From positions 645,726 through 709,725 of the forward strand of contig VUYV01000322.1 in assembly GCA_008711295.1 (NCBI GenBank): DNA of 64,000 nucleotides, given 5' to 3'. This document shows, in pieces, positions 54,201 to 64,000 of this stretch. The notes beneath the pieces are model-generated. The model was not told where the DNA came from. It ran no database searches and saw only the letters and a program-made list of their open reading frames with translations. Numbering within the stretch: the stretch's first letter is position 1; the number at the start of each line of letters is the position of its first letter. This DNA comes from Anarhynchus alexandrinus (taxonomy: Eukaryota > Chordata > Aves > Charadriiformes > Charadriidae). Position numbers and translations under genes: made by a program.

Positions 54201-57200
54201 CTTGGCCAAGTTATGGTGTGCTTGATTGTAATTTAAAAGTAATAAAACAAGTCAGCACTGAAGCAGCTCATCTCAGTAAAGAAGGAAATATGTCCCTCTG
54301 TAAACAAGTCCCTCCCCTTCCATGTCAGATCAGGAGACTTAGCTGCCCCGGTCACGAGGACTAAACCTTCAGGTGCACAAATAAGACGTGGAAGGCAGGT
54401 TTTGAATGGTATCCTCTCCTTAGCCTATTGGCTCTTGATGTGGGGGAGGATAGCTGGCAGGAAGCTCAAAATAGTTTTTCGGTTTTCTTCTGCACAAGGA
54501 CAATAACCGTCTCCCTGGAGACAGCACTTGCAAATTCCTGGTGCACGCTCTTATTTTGGTCACCGTCCCTCCTGTCTACAGCCCATTCCCTAAAAAGCTC
54601 TTTATGCCAGGTCTGGTATGAGGTTGGCTAAGGGAGCTCATCCCATCTGAGAGTTGCTCCCCTCCCAGGAGGGAATATTCATATAGCCAACCACAGCTGC
54701 AGTGAATAACACCAGAGTCTTCTCTGGAGTTGAGGTTGATGTTTATTTTAAGAAAGCACACCTCGTCTTTGTGATTTCAGACTCCCACACAGCTGGGAAT
54801 GCCATGGCCAGTTGAGAAATCTGTAAAACCAGCCTCCCGGGGCAGATACATTCATCTGTTACTGCGTGCTCCTTTGCATGTCGTGCACAGCTTCTATCTT
54901 GTGTAAGAGCAAGCGTGGAGAACGGCACACTATTAACCATGCCAACCACAAGGAGAATCAGGTTCAAAGATACATACTTAAGGAAAAATACTGTGTTTCA
55001 GTTTTGAGGGACTAATTGGAAAATTATCTATATTCACAAAAGGTGGCGAGTTTTGAGAGGATCCTCTGTGCCGATTATGTCTCTCTGTCTTCTGAATTTG
55101 GCAGTACCTGGTTCAGAGGGAAGATCAAGCTATAGCAGGATAATTGCCGCTGTGTGAAGGTTAGTCTTGCTCTAATCATCTAGAGGTAAGGATGGCATGA
55201 TAGCCTGAAATAGCAGGCATGACACCCTCACCAAAACATTTCTTCGCGGCGAGTGTTGCTACTCCAGGCGGTTTTAACATCCGGATTAACAGACAGTGAT
55301 TCCTGCCAGTTGTCTTTGTCTCTAAGCTGGAAGAGGCTCTTTCCCGCAGAGCTGGAGACACGGGATCTTGGTGTACAGCTCACTGGAAGATCAGAGTTTC
55401 TGAGTCTCAAGTCTTCCAGACGGCATCTTCCTATGCAGCTCTATAGGGAGACTCTAGCGCAAGGGGTCGTGTGGAAGGCCCTTAGGTGCTGCTGTCCTAT
55501 AAACGAGCATAATTTAAGAGCCAGAGACATTGAGAGCTGACACGAGTTAATCTTTCACTGTTGCTGTATTTCATATTTGTTAATGCAGCAAGTCTGGTTT
55601 CAAATATTTTGAAAGAAGACCTGAGATTGCTCCAGTATTAACTGTGCAAGGAGAAGTCTATCCTATAAAAAGACTTTATCTTTTTATTAAAAAATGCACC
55701 AAGTCGTGGGAAAATATTCAAAATGAGGAATGATCTGATAAAAAACATTAGAGGCTTGGCTTTGGCTCGTATGAACTATTCTGAAAGAGAAGGGACGTGT
55801 TTGTGTATTTCTTATCAAACAACCCCAGATTTATTTATATCAATCATTCCTGTAACATGACATGTGAAATTAGCGTTATTATTTCACTTTACATTACGGT
55901 GACAAGCCAACATCAGTTTTGATCTTGTCTAGATGGAGGGGATGGTTTCCAAAAGTGCTTTGCAAGAAATTGGAGGACTGGCAGCTCTTTAATAACGCAG
56001 AGTGCAGTTTTTGGTTCATTTGGGTTTAGGAGCACAATTTTTTATGGAAGCCAGAAGAAAGTGAGTTTTTCCAAACTTCCTAGTCGTATTGAGAAACCTG
56101 TCCTCAGAGCAGGACAATAACATGTTGCAGTTTCTGTTGCAGCGCAGCCTTTGAGGTTTTTCTTCACTTTTCTGACCTCAAATCAACTTTCTGTCTTGAA
56201 CATACAGTAAACACTTGAACTGCATTCGTTCCGAAAAGCAAATGCATCTAAGCCTGCAGTCGAAGCTATTTATTTGACTTTTTGTTGTTGTTGTTTCTTT
56301 TCTGACAAGCTATTTAGCCTCTTTGATTTATTGACGTGCTGAGTTAATTCATTATTTGTGTATGTAGGGGGTTAGGGGTGCACTAGGGTGGATTTTTTGG
56401 CTGTGGTGTGGGCCCAGCATTTGCAACTGGAAGTCTTAATTAGCGGATGAAGCAGCAAGAGCTGCTTGTATGGTCATTTTTGTGTGTGGTTTCGTTGAAA
56501 TCAAGAAATACAGCAAGTCCGTGGTTAATGTGTATAAATATGCATACTGTTAAACTTACTGCAATTGTTAAACTGTTCCATAAACTTCTGAGCCCATGAC
56601 CCAGTGCTCCTTTGGTGATGTCCACGCAGCTTTGTAGCATAACAGTATTGGTGGGATGAAGGATCAGAAATGAACCAAACACAAAGTGATGGAGCTGCCA
56701 CTTTAACTGCTGGATATAGCGGGAAATCAGAACTTGTCAATCAGTTGGTTGCGAATGAAGGTCTCTGCTGGCCTGCCTGCAGGAAAGTTTTTATGCAGTG
56801 GCAGATGTCAAAATCATGTGGAATAAAAACTCTTTGTCTTGTTCTTTCTCCTTTCCTCTGAATTCCTCCTTTAATTTAAAAAAAAAAACAAACAACTTCA
56901 TCCTAAAGTTTTAGAAAAAACCTTTCAAGTGAGGCTGCCTTTCTGTAACCATCTGCAGTACTCGTGGCCACCAAACGCCAGCCACGCTGTCCCAAACAGC
57001 CAACATGGCATTCCCTGAGGAATAAGCACAAATGAAGCCTGAGGTTTTTCTCTCGCTACCCTGCCCAGTGGGAAAAGCCCTGTATACCAATTCTGATTGC
57101 TTTTCTGACTCAGTAAAATGCTGTTTGGCATATAGCTCCCTCAGGTTTATGGGGAGGATTTTCCAACGACATGACGTGTAAAAGATGGTGTCTTGCATGT

Positions 57201-57588
57201 GTTTTTCCTTTCTCCCCTTCCTCGCCGACTGCTGGGTCCCTGTTGTCTGGTTGAACATGCACGGCGTGTGCGCTATGTGAATTCACACTTCCTTGGCAAA
57301 GGCACCTCATACAGAAAGCTCACTCCATAAATAACTTGGGCCATGCGTTTATTCTGCTCCGAAATGCTGTAAAAAATAAAAGGCTACCTATCAAAGTTGT
57401 TTGTCTAATAATGGAGGAAGGGGACGATATTGTAAACACTGTCCAAATGAATTGTAGTAACCAGAATAAATGGGGGTTGCTGTTACTGAGCGCTGAGACT
57501 GAATTGAGGCCTTTCCAAATACATCACATGTGACTTTAATCCATTCCAGAGCCCAGGTCTCTTCCAGGCTCGGAAATTTGATGCTCCG
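48236..57588. other. no gene seen
   Basis: Besides the 21-bp tandem duplication at 51661 and homopolymers (for example 54058-54071), this is unique sequence. The block at 53195-53420, with ATTGAATTATTACAATTTC and a TTTATTACAG acceptor-like word, has the texture of conserved non-coding DNA. A moderately GC-rich block at 50190-50620 contains scattered CpGs. No exon could be supported. Confidence 0.55.
51661..51706. repeat. perfect 21-bp tandem duplication, 2.2 copies
   Basis: The unit CAAGGCTTGGGTTTTAGCAG plus C occurs at 51661-51681 and again at 51682-51702, followed by CAAG of a third copy. The copies are identical, so the duplication is recent or held identical. No open frame of interest runs through it. 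Confidence 0.97.
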
Positions 57589-57647
57589 AGGTGCTAAGCC
57601 CCCTCTATTGCTATAGAAATCAATAGGGCAGCAGCCTGCTCAGCACC
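57589..57647. repeat. imperfect palindrome, MITE-like remnant
   Basis: The left arm GGTGCTAAGC...CTCTATTG mirrors the right arm CAATAGGGCAG...TGCTCAGCACC around a short centre near 57617. This arrangement, with GGTGCTNAGC ends and an inner ATTG...CAAT core, resembles short palindromic elements seen repeatedly in turtle and bird DNA, where the arms are often followed by GATCCTGCA. A CCTGATCCTGCACAGTGCTT stretch does follow at 57689-57708. The family assignment is from memory and uncertain; the palindrome itself is visible. Confidence 0.5.
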
Positions 57648-58299
57648 CCGCGAAGGTGATCAATCTGTCGCGAGCCCGGTCTTCCAGGCCTGATCCTGCA
57701 CAGTGCTTCTGTCCACACTTAATTTTAGGCAGGGATATACCGCTGTTTGCAGAAGGACCACTCACTTGCCTTAAGTCAGCATGTATATAGGGTTTTACAG
57801 CATCAGCGCCTCGGTCCGTGTTTGGGTTTTATGTTGCTGCTTTCCAGCGCGCTTACTTGAATAAGGCTCCATTTCTCTTTTTAAAATCAGCGGTTTATCT
57901 CCTTTGGGTGGACCAACATTCTCAGCACTGAACTTGTTGATAATGAGCTGTGCCTAGGGTTTAAAGGAATGTGTTTACAACGTATAAAAGAGACCGTAGA
58001 GGGTAAAGTTAAATTATATCCAGCCAAAACTGATTTTACATGAAAGTTTAATCCAGCAGGTGCAGAAACAGTAGGGTGGGGAAGGGGTGGAGGAAATAAT
58101 AAACCAAAAATGTTCTCAGCCATCAATATTTGCTGCCTGAGGGGATGTGGGGGGTGTGCGAATCCTGCTTCAAACAGCCCTTTAGACGCCACCGCTTAAG
58201 GGTCAGAAAAGGAGCTCTTTTGAGGTGACATTCAAACCTTTAATAGCGGGTGGGTGGGCGGTTTTGACAATAATAATTTTCTCTGGTTGCAGGCCAGCG

Positions 58300-58510
58300 A
58301 CTCTGCTGCTGGCTGTACCTGTCCCCGGCAGCCTGGGCAGGGGGGTAACCTAATCCCCGGCGCTCGAGGGTTGGGGGGCAGAGGCAGTGCCCGCAGGTCT
58401 CCCCGGCCCAACTGTAATTATACGGCTGGCAGAGGAGTGCCTCAGGTTGCGCATTAGGCCCCGGCTGAGATTAGTAATTATAATATCAGTTTTCTCCAAA
58501 TAGGTCTGAC
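58300..58510. promoter_or_regulatory. candidate regulatory block next to duplicated segment
   Basis: A GC-rich part with CCCCGGC repeats gives way to AACTGTAATTATACGGC, GCGCATTAGGCC and GAGATTAGTAATTATAATAT. Several TAATTA homeodomain sites are embedded in otherwise GC-rich sequence. It ends about 15 bases before duplicated copy A. There is no open frame of note and no repeat signature. Confidence 0.3.
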
Positions 58511-58524
58511 AGAACGGCACTGGT

Positions 58525-58834
58525 AGCAGAGGTGACTCAAAGTTTAGTAAGTCTTAGGGAAAGTTTACTGTCTCCTGCTGCTTTCTGTCCCACAAATTTG
58601 GCCTCTCTAATAACCAGCACCGGCCACAAACAGTAGGAATCCTTTTCAATCACTATTAGCCACACTTCATTTCTGTCATATTTGACCCCTGGCAAGCTGC
58701 AGCCCGGCAAAGAGCATTCCCTGCAGAAAGTAACCAGACATTCAGGATTTACTCTCTGACAAATGACATTTTTAAGGGCCCTTAAAAAACACTGAGACGA
58801 ATTCACAGCAGGACTCTGGAAAGCCCTTTACCAA
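58525..58834 (+). repeat. paired 0.3-kb direct repeat, copy A
   Basis: This is the first of two similar segments in the same orientation, offset by about 3541 bases. The first 23 bases (AGCAGAGGTGACTCAAAG...) are identical to copy B. The blocks AAAGTTTACTGTCTCC, GGAATCCTTTTCAATCAC, AAGAGCATTCC and CAGACATTCA also recur in order. By eye roughly three quarters of bases match, and the differences look mostly like transitions. The copy carries an AP-1-like TGACTCA and a TTTTCAATCACTATTAGC stretch with TATTAG/CATTAG-type homeodomain cores. A minus-strand ORF of 89 codons runs through it, but its frame does not appear to be preserved in copy B. It is not CR1. It may be an ancient uncatalogued dispersed repeat or a locally duplicated regulatory element. 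Confidence 0.8.
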
Positions 58835-59072
58835 ACTCTGGAGGAGATAAGGGATAGCATAGCCCTTACTCGGTAGCACCCTATCTTCAGCTATTTCTTC
58901 TGTGTGACTTCGTGTTTGCTGGTACTTCCCATAGGAAACTGCTGGCCCCCTTCAGTGTTTTAAAAGCACAATGAGATTATTTGTGTTAGATACTGAGAAG
59001 GTTCTTGATGCAAAAACATCTTTCTCCCACCTAGATGTTTTCACTTGCAGCTCTTTCTGAGTAGGTCGTCAA

Positions 59073-59140
59073 CCCTGGTTTTACTGGGGGGGAAAGTGAG
59101 GCACAAGGAGGTTGTTAGAGCCACCAAGCCAAGTTCTAGT
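59073..59140 (+). repeat. possible MIR-like SINE core
   Basis: The stretch GTTTTACTGGGGGGGAAAGT, then GTGAGGCACAAGGAGGTTG and CCAAGCCAAGTTCTAG, parallels the MIR core (TTTTACAGATG.GGAAACTGAGGCACAGAGAGGTTA...CAGCCAG). MIRs are ancient amniote SINEs and survive sparsely in birds. Only about 70 bases align and no tRNA-like head is seen. Confidence 0.35.
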
Positions 59141-59689
59141 CTATGCTTTAATTTTAAAAGAAACTTTTTAGTTCATCGGGAAACCAAGTCTAGGTTGCAG
59201 ACACCTGTATCCAGATAATTCACTGTTGTAAGGGTCCAAAATGAGTGCGGTGTGAACCTGGAAAAGGCAATCAAAAGGGAGAAGAGAGCAGGAAAACTGT
59301 TGGGAGATAGGAGCAGAATAAATAGGAGATGCACAGACTTCTCCTCTTTAGATGCTTCCAGCCTGGTAGTTCTGAGGTAGATGCTGGTTGCTTGGCGAGA
59401 TCTGCAGGATGAAGGTGAGGCTGTAATCTGGTCAGCGTAACGGATATATTAAAAAGTCAGGAGAAGATGTAGCAGGATAAAAAAAGCCAGGGCTTTTGAT
59501 GCCACAGCTTCTTACATGCTCTTCCCAGCTGTTCTTCCTCCTTCATTTCATTTCCTCACCCTGTGATTTACAGAGGGGAAAAAAACCCAGAAAAACATCT
59601 TGGCCAATGGTTTACGGCCATTCAGAAACAGCGGTCATGGGGGTCACCCCGAGTGCTTGTGCGCTTGCGATAGCAGATGGCACATTCTC

Positions 59690-59960
59690 CCTCCCACCCG
59701 CTGTGGCCGGCCCGGCCGGCAGTATTCTCGGTGCAGAGGGCTGCCTTAGGTGCGGCAGGCACTGCCCCGACCGGGAGAACGGCATTTTTTGCCCTTTCGC
59801 CATATTTTTCTGCAACACTCGCAGTTGACGTTCGAACATATTTTGGAGGGTGTGTTGCAGCCGCACCGAAGCCCGTGCCCACAGGAGCTGGGAGGCTCCC
59901 TGGGAGCCCGGCTGAGGGCTGCTCTCCCTGTTTAGGATATGCCAGCCCAGAGCATCCCTA
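59690..59960. other. GC-rich patch, no gene
   Basis: This patch is richer in G+C and CpG than the rest of the window, with GGCCGGCCCGGCCGGC near 59705-59720. Several overlapping ORFs occur on both strands, as expected when stops are rare in GC-rich DNA; none resembles a known protein. It is too short to assert a CpG-island promoter. Confidence 0.4.
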
Positions 59961-62065
59961 CTTCAGTGATCTGGGAGGCTCTTTGCTAAGCATCAGCCTT
60001 TCTGTGAGCAAGGTTGGCGACTGGAGGCAGAAGGGAGGGCTGTCAACCTGCTGAAGAGGTACCGTGCTTTGAGGTCAAGAGCAAAAGACTTTTCTCCAAC
60101 CGGTCCTGCGTGCTTTCCCTTGCGCAGTGCCGGCATGCTCACACTTTCACGTGCAAAATGAGAGCTTCACCGTAGTTTCTAGGTTTCCATCTTCTGGCCG
60201 GTTCAAGTCTTTCTTGGCAAACCAGTTGTTGGCACGTTCAACTTCCCGGTGGCCCAGCCAGCATCCACAGGTAGAGAGAACAGGTTGGATTAGCGCGGAC
60301 TGACTGAGAGCTTGCTATCCTCTCAGCTGGAGGATGGGGTTTGCCATAGACCAGGATTTGGTGAATGAAAATCTATGAGGTGCAAGAGGTGCATTCTTCA
60401 GTCATTGATGTAACAATAAGTGTACATTAAAGGGTACCACAAAATGATTACCACTTGCAATAGATACCTGTGAAGGGGTAGGGGAAAAAAAAAAGGAATT
60501 GCTGCACATCTGTGTGTATTTTTGGGCCTGAAAGTGAGCGCTCTTTAGAGTCTTTGATCCACATCTTGGTATTTTGCTGAAGAAGGCTAAGCTAGACTGA
60601 TCAAAAAAGAGCAGTGTGAAGACGGACCAATTATTACTTGCATTCTGCCATGAGAGATTGTCTCCTAGACCTTGATACACTCTTAATATACTGAAAATAG
60701 GCTAAGAAGGGCCAGCTTTGTTGCTGGGATTGTATACACTGAAAGTATTTTGTAGCCATCAAAATCTCCTTTAAAAGTATATTTAAGTTTTGGCTCATCT
60801 TCTCCTTCATGCCCCCAGTCGAGGCATACGGAGTGAGTAAACATAGCCCAACAGAGCTGAAATCCTAGCAGATGCTGGTGGGGTCCATGGTTCATGCTGG
60901 GGTGCATCAGTCAAGAGAACCTCGGTCGAACAGAGCACGTTGGCCTTGCTCTTCCCACCTCGGAGGCTCTAGGTGGATACACCTATTTAAACACCAAAAG
61001 TTGTGCTACTGGACAACCATCGTGGCTGAGGCAACCATCTCCCCAGCCCAAGTGAGCCATGACTGTATTTTATCAGGTTGGTTTTCAGCTGGCTCAGGTT
61101 CCTCAGCCATGCAGCCGTACGAGCTCTCTGGTTGGGACCAGGGAGGGGATACCCATGAGGTGTGGGGGAACACCCGTACATCCAAGTAAAACCACAGGAG
61201 GACCCCACACATCTGTGGCATCATCACTGTTGCAAAGCCCAGAAGGTGCCTGCTCTTTTAGTGCTCAGGCAGCTGAAGTCCACTCGCAGGAAAGACAGGT
61301 TTTCCTTAATTCTTTCTGATTTTTTCTCCTCCTTAATGTCATTAATTGATTTTCTTTCACTGTGGCTGAGGGCCTGGATTACCAAGTTCCCTCTGAGCCT
61401 GAAGGTACAGGATACTTCTGAAATCCTGCGGCGATGTAATTAGTGAGCTATAAGGAGAGACGGAGCCCAGTTAAACTATCAGCCACTACTGGAAATCTGC
61501 AGCGGAGCCGTGCTGATCCTGCAGCATGCGAGGCAGAAAAGCCGTTAAAAGAAGCCCAATCCTGCTGAGAAGGAGAGGTATGTCTTGTGCTTAATGCATC
61601 GAACAGGGATTCATGGGGGCAGAAGCTGAATTCCTGCTTTCCCAAATTTCCTGCCTCAGCCTTGCCTGCTCTTAGGGTTGCTGCTTACTATTGGAGCAAA
61701 GTTTATTTGTGCCTGTGCAAAGCTGATTTTTCTTAGAAAAGCAAGATGCCTGCCACAACCATACCTGGCTCCCGATAGTTGCCATCAATATAAAGTATCG
61801 CAGTTAAAGTGGACGGCTGGATCTTTACCCTCGAGTAACGACTTTGTTTCTTGGGCTAACCCACGATGTGGAAGGGTTTTGGGCTTGTTGACTTGCTGCT
61901 GTGCTAATGCTCATTCCCATGGTTCGTTTCTTTTCTTTTTTTTGTGTCGCTCCGTTTGTGTGAAAAGCTGCATCTTTACATTTCCAGTAAGAGCCTGGTC
62001 CTGTCTGAGTTAATATAAAGCTCTGTGGAGAAACAACGGGACAGGCTAGTGTTAAAAGGAAGGGA
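59961..62065. other. no gene seen between the duplicated copies
   Basis: The spacer between copies A and B holds the MIR-like core (59073), the GC-rich patch (59690) and then unique sequence with overlapping chance ORFs at 60872-61443. No mobile element that could explain the duplication is visible. Confidence 0.55.
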
Positions 62066-62413
62066 AGCAGAGGTGACTCAAAGTTTAGAGAGCCTTAGAG
62101 AAAGTTTACTGTCTCCCGTTGCTTTCCGTTCGACAGAGTTGGCCCATCTAAAACCAACACTGGCCAGCAGCAGTGGGAATCCTTTTCAATCACCATTAGC
62201 AACACTTTTATTTCCATCATACTTGACCACAGCAGGCTGCATCCCAGTGAAGAGCATTCCTTTCAGAAAGCCAGCAGACATTCAAGTGCAGCGGATTTAC
62301 TGTGTGAAAACGGCATTTTTAGGGGCTTCTGAAAATGTTTAAATGAATGCTCTTTTTTTTTTATTCTTTCTCACAGCTTGATTCTCAACTTAGAAAGCCC
62401 TTCTTGCTAAACA
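62066..62413 (+). repeat. paired 0.3-kb direct repeat, copy B
   Basis: This is the second copy of the segment at 58525. It starts with the same 23 bases and follows it collinearly to about AAAACGGCATTTTTAGGGG. It then carries a T-rich insertion near 62352-62362 before a weaker match resumes (CTCACAGCTTGATTCT, AGAAAGCCCTTCTTG, against TTCACAGCAGGACTCT and GAAAGCCCTTTACCA in copy A). An extra AGTGCAGC-like segment is present near 62285. TGACTCA and the CAATCACCATTAGC core are preserved. A plus ORF that runs over it (62025-62342) looks like chance. Confidence 0.8.
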
Positions 62414-63239
62414 ATTTTAGGGTTTCCTACAGGAGCTTAGAAGTCAGGTTAACGTCCGCAATATAAATGTTCCGTTGCTGCTGTGACATTCCACATTTCT
62501 TAAGGCCTGTACATTGGCAAAGTGAATGTTTGTAGCTATTTTGTTCAGGGTGAATGAATTGGGGTTACTGATGCATATTTTCGAGGCGACAGAAGAATTC
62601 TGCGCAGTCTTTTAGTTTGGATGAAACTCCGCAGTAACGTCTGCGAGGTTTTCTTGCTCTGCCTAGCAAGAACAGCCTTCCGTAATATAGCCCCGTGCAA
62701 GCTGAAAAGAGCCAAAAAGAAAAAATCTCCCCCCAAAACCTGAAAGCTTATTCGTTGGGGAGAACAAATAGGAATCAAGTCAGTCCCCATTACAGATCGT
62801 AGCTAAAGCAGAGTTAGAAGGAGCCAGATAAATTCGACTGGCAGTGTGGTGGGGTGGTAGGACTTCCCTTCGCTCCCCAGCCCAGATGAAAGTGGCTCTG
62901 GGCTTGGTTCCTGCCCTGTGCAGAAAGGCCTGGGCTCACACCAGTTCTGACTGGAATCAAAGGGAATCTCTCTTCTGCAGTGAATTATGTGACGGGCAAT
63001 TATGTGCAAATAACTATAAAAGTATGGGTTTTGTCAAGTTCCCGTAAAGTCCCTGTTTATATTCACAAACTTTTACTGTCTTCTTCCCTGAGGCTGGAGA
63101 TTTCAGGAGCGGCTTGTGAACTTTGTGCCCCTCAGAAATTTTATTTATTTTTTTTTTCTGATCCCAGTTTGGGGGGGATATCGCTGCACCGACGGCTGCT
63201 CCCGCCATGGGATTTCCACGCGCTCATTCCACACGCCTC

Positions 63240-63450
63240 TCCCTACACAACCTGTAATTGTGTCCCAGGTTAATCCCACCTCACTTAATTAATAACCCAG
63301 TCAACAGAGACAATCTTTTACAGTTACCAGAGAGAAATGAGCATATTTAGGCAGTTTTTCAGCCCACCTATGGGATGAGTCATCTCCTAAAGAGGTTGTA
63401 GCCCGTTGTTAATTATGGAGCCTGAGTGAGTCATCCCCTAACAGAGATGC
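63240..63450. promoter_or_regulatory. candidate regulatory block with paired TGAGTCATC sites
   Basis: TGAGTCATCTCCTAAAGAG at 63376-63394 recurs as TGAGTCATCCCCTAACAGAG at 63427-63446, in the same orientation and 51 bases apart. The block also contains CTGTAATTGTGTCC, TTAATTAATAACCC and GTTGTTAATTATGG. Each copy contains TGAGTCA, the AP-1-type core. The block lies about 250 bases upstream of the candidate exon, inside its presumed intron. Confidence 0.35.
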
Positions 63451-63692
63451 CACTGGTGAGATGGGGTGAATCCAGGCCTGCGGTGCTCCTGCCTGAAGCC
63501 CTCCTGGGCGTGCAAAGCAGTGGGTGCAGGTTTGGTTTGGGTTAGCGTGAAAACATAACGCGAAATGCAGTCCGAAAACCTGCATACGGTGGAACAGTTT
63601 GACATATTTCTGTTGTTCTCAGGGAATAAGCGCAGCAACACTTTGGGAGTTGAGCACATAATTTGAATATTGGGCCTTCTAATTGATCCCAG

Positions 63693-63900
63693 TCCCGACG
63701 AAGACAGACTTTGACATTACATATGATATGATCACGGGCACAGCAGGGGCAGTTAGACAGAGGGGATTGAGTGGTGTGTTCATAAAAGACCTAATGGAAA
63801 TCAAAGATAAAATGTTGCCTCCAGGAAATTATGCTCCCACACACATGTGGTCTGCTCTTATACCAAGAATACAGGGAATATTTAATGAACTGGATCTTAA
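63693..63900 (+). CDS. candidate internal coding exon, gene not recognised
   Basis: The plus-strand frame opens right at a splice acceptor and closes right at a donor. An in-frame TAA lies at 63680-63682, a branch-like CTAAT at about 63679-63683, and the acceptor AG at 63691-63692. A strong donor GTGAGT starts at 63901, and the in-frame TGA at 63902-63904 is inside the donor. The exon would be 208 nt: two bases completing a codon, 68 full codons, then two bases left over, so it is asymmetric in phase. The frame has no ATG near its start, as expected for an internal exon. The peptide has no cysteine and no low-complexity run. It starts around TDFDITYDMITGTAGAV and continues through VFIKDLMEIKDKMLPPG to IPRIQGIFNELDL, so it reads as a soluble, partly helical intracellular domain. 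I do not recognise the family. The polypyrimidine tract is weak, and 60-75-codon chance ORFs are common in this window, so this is a good candidate rather than a certainty. If real, everything upstream in the window is intron or 5' flank. Confidence 0.45.
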
Positions 63901-64000
63901 GTGAGTAGAGTGTGTTTCCCACTCCAACTATGTGGTCTCCGTTCAACGCAATACTGTATTTTTGATGGGCAAGCAAATTGGTTTCTTTTTGTTTTATTTT

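Noticed and set aside
59612..60054. Overlapping ORFs on both strands in the GC-rich patch
   Set aside because: Low stop density explains them; the sequences are proline/alanine-rich without motifs.
1..64000. tRNA, rRNA, snRNA, known microRNA, CRISPR, endogenous retrovirus LTR or prokaryotic gene clusters
   Set aside because: None was recognised by eye; no primer-binding site plus LTR pair, no cloverleaf, no regularly spaced repeats.

Overview
This window looks like nuclear DNA from a bird. The main evidence is a set of CR1-type LINE 3' ends in both orientations, several carrying the CR1 signature tail (the ATTCTATG-like octamer and its GGTTGGAA...GGACC lead-in). Older, turtle-like CR1 remnants are also present. 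There are no prokaryotic operons, Shine-Dalgarno sites, rRNA or tRNA genes or CRISPR arrays. The sequence is AT-leaning and scattered with long T or A tracts. Nearly all open frames are short chance ORFs. A single ambiguous base (n) sits at 31095.

Layout: 1-2700 is unique non-coding DNA with T tracts. A short CR1 3' end lies at 2738-2879. Unique DNA runs to 9085, then a CR1 scrap (9086-9186), a CT-rich tract (9258-9309) and an AT microsatellite (9915-9962). A stretch at 12405-12960 has the look of conserved non-coding DNA. A well-preserved CR1 with an open ORF2 C-terminus occupies 16694-17190 (minus). A degraded CR1 with reverse-transcriptase-like sequence is at about 21830-22640 (plus). From 22640 to 38840 I see no gene. 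A non-LTR retrotransposon endonuclease fragment of RTE type, unusual for a bird, lies at about 38850-39090 (minus). An old, long CR1 remnant of the turtle/L3-like kind is at 40930-41702 (minus). Three more CR1 3' fragments follow (43536-43885, 45401-45704, 47989-48235).

The last 7 kb is the densest part. It holds a palindromic MITE-like remnant (57589-57647), a TAAT-rich candidate regulatory block (58300-58510), a pair of directly repeated segments of about 0.3 kb placed 3.5 kb apart (58525-58834 and 62066-62413), a MIR-like core (59073-59140), and a block with two copies of a TGAGTCATC motif (63240-63450). The only credible protein-coding exon is a 208-nt plus-strand candidate at 63693-63900. 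Its reading frame fills exactly the interval between an AG acceptor and a GTGAGT donor.

Interpretation: the window is most likely a long intron or gene-flanking desert of a bird gene whose exon appears at the right edge. The repeated and TAAT/AP-1-rich blocks just upstream are the best candidates for undescribed cis-regulatory structure. None of this can be tied to a named gene from sequence alone.
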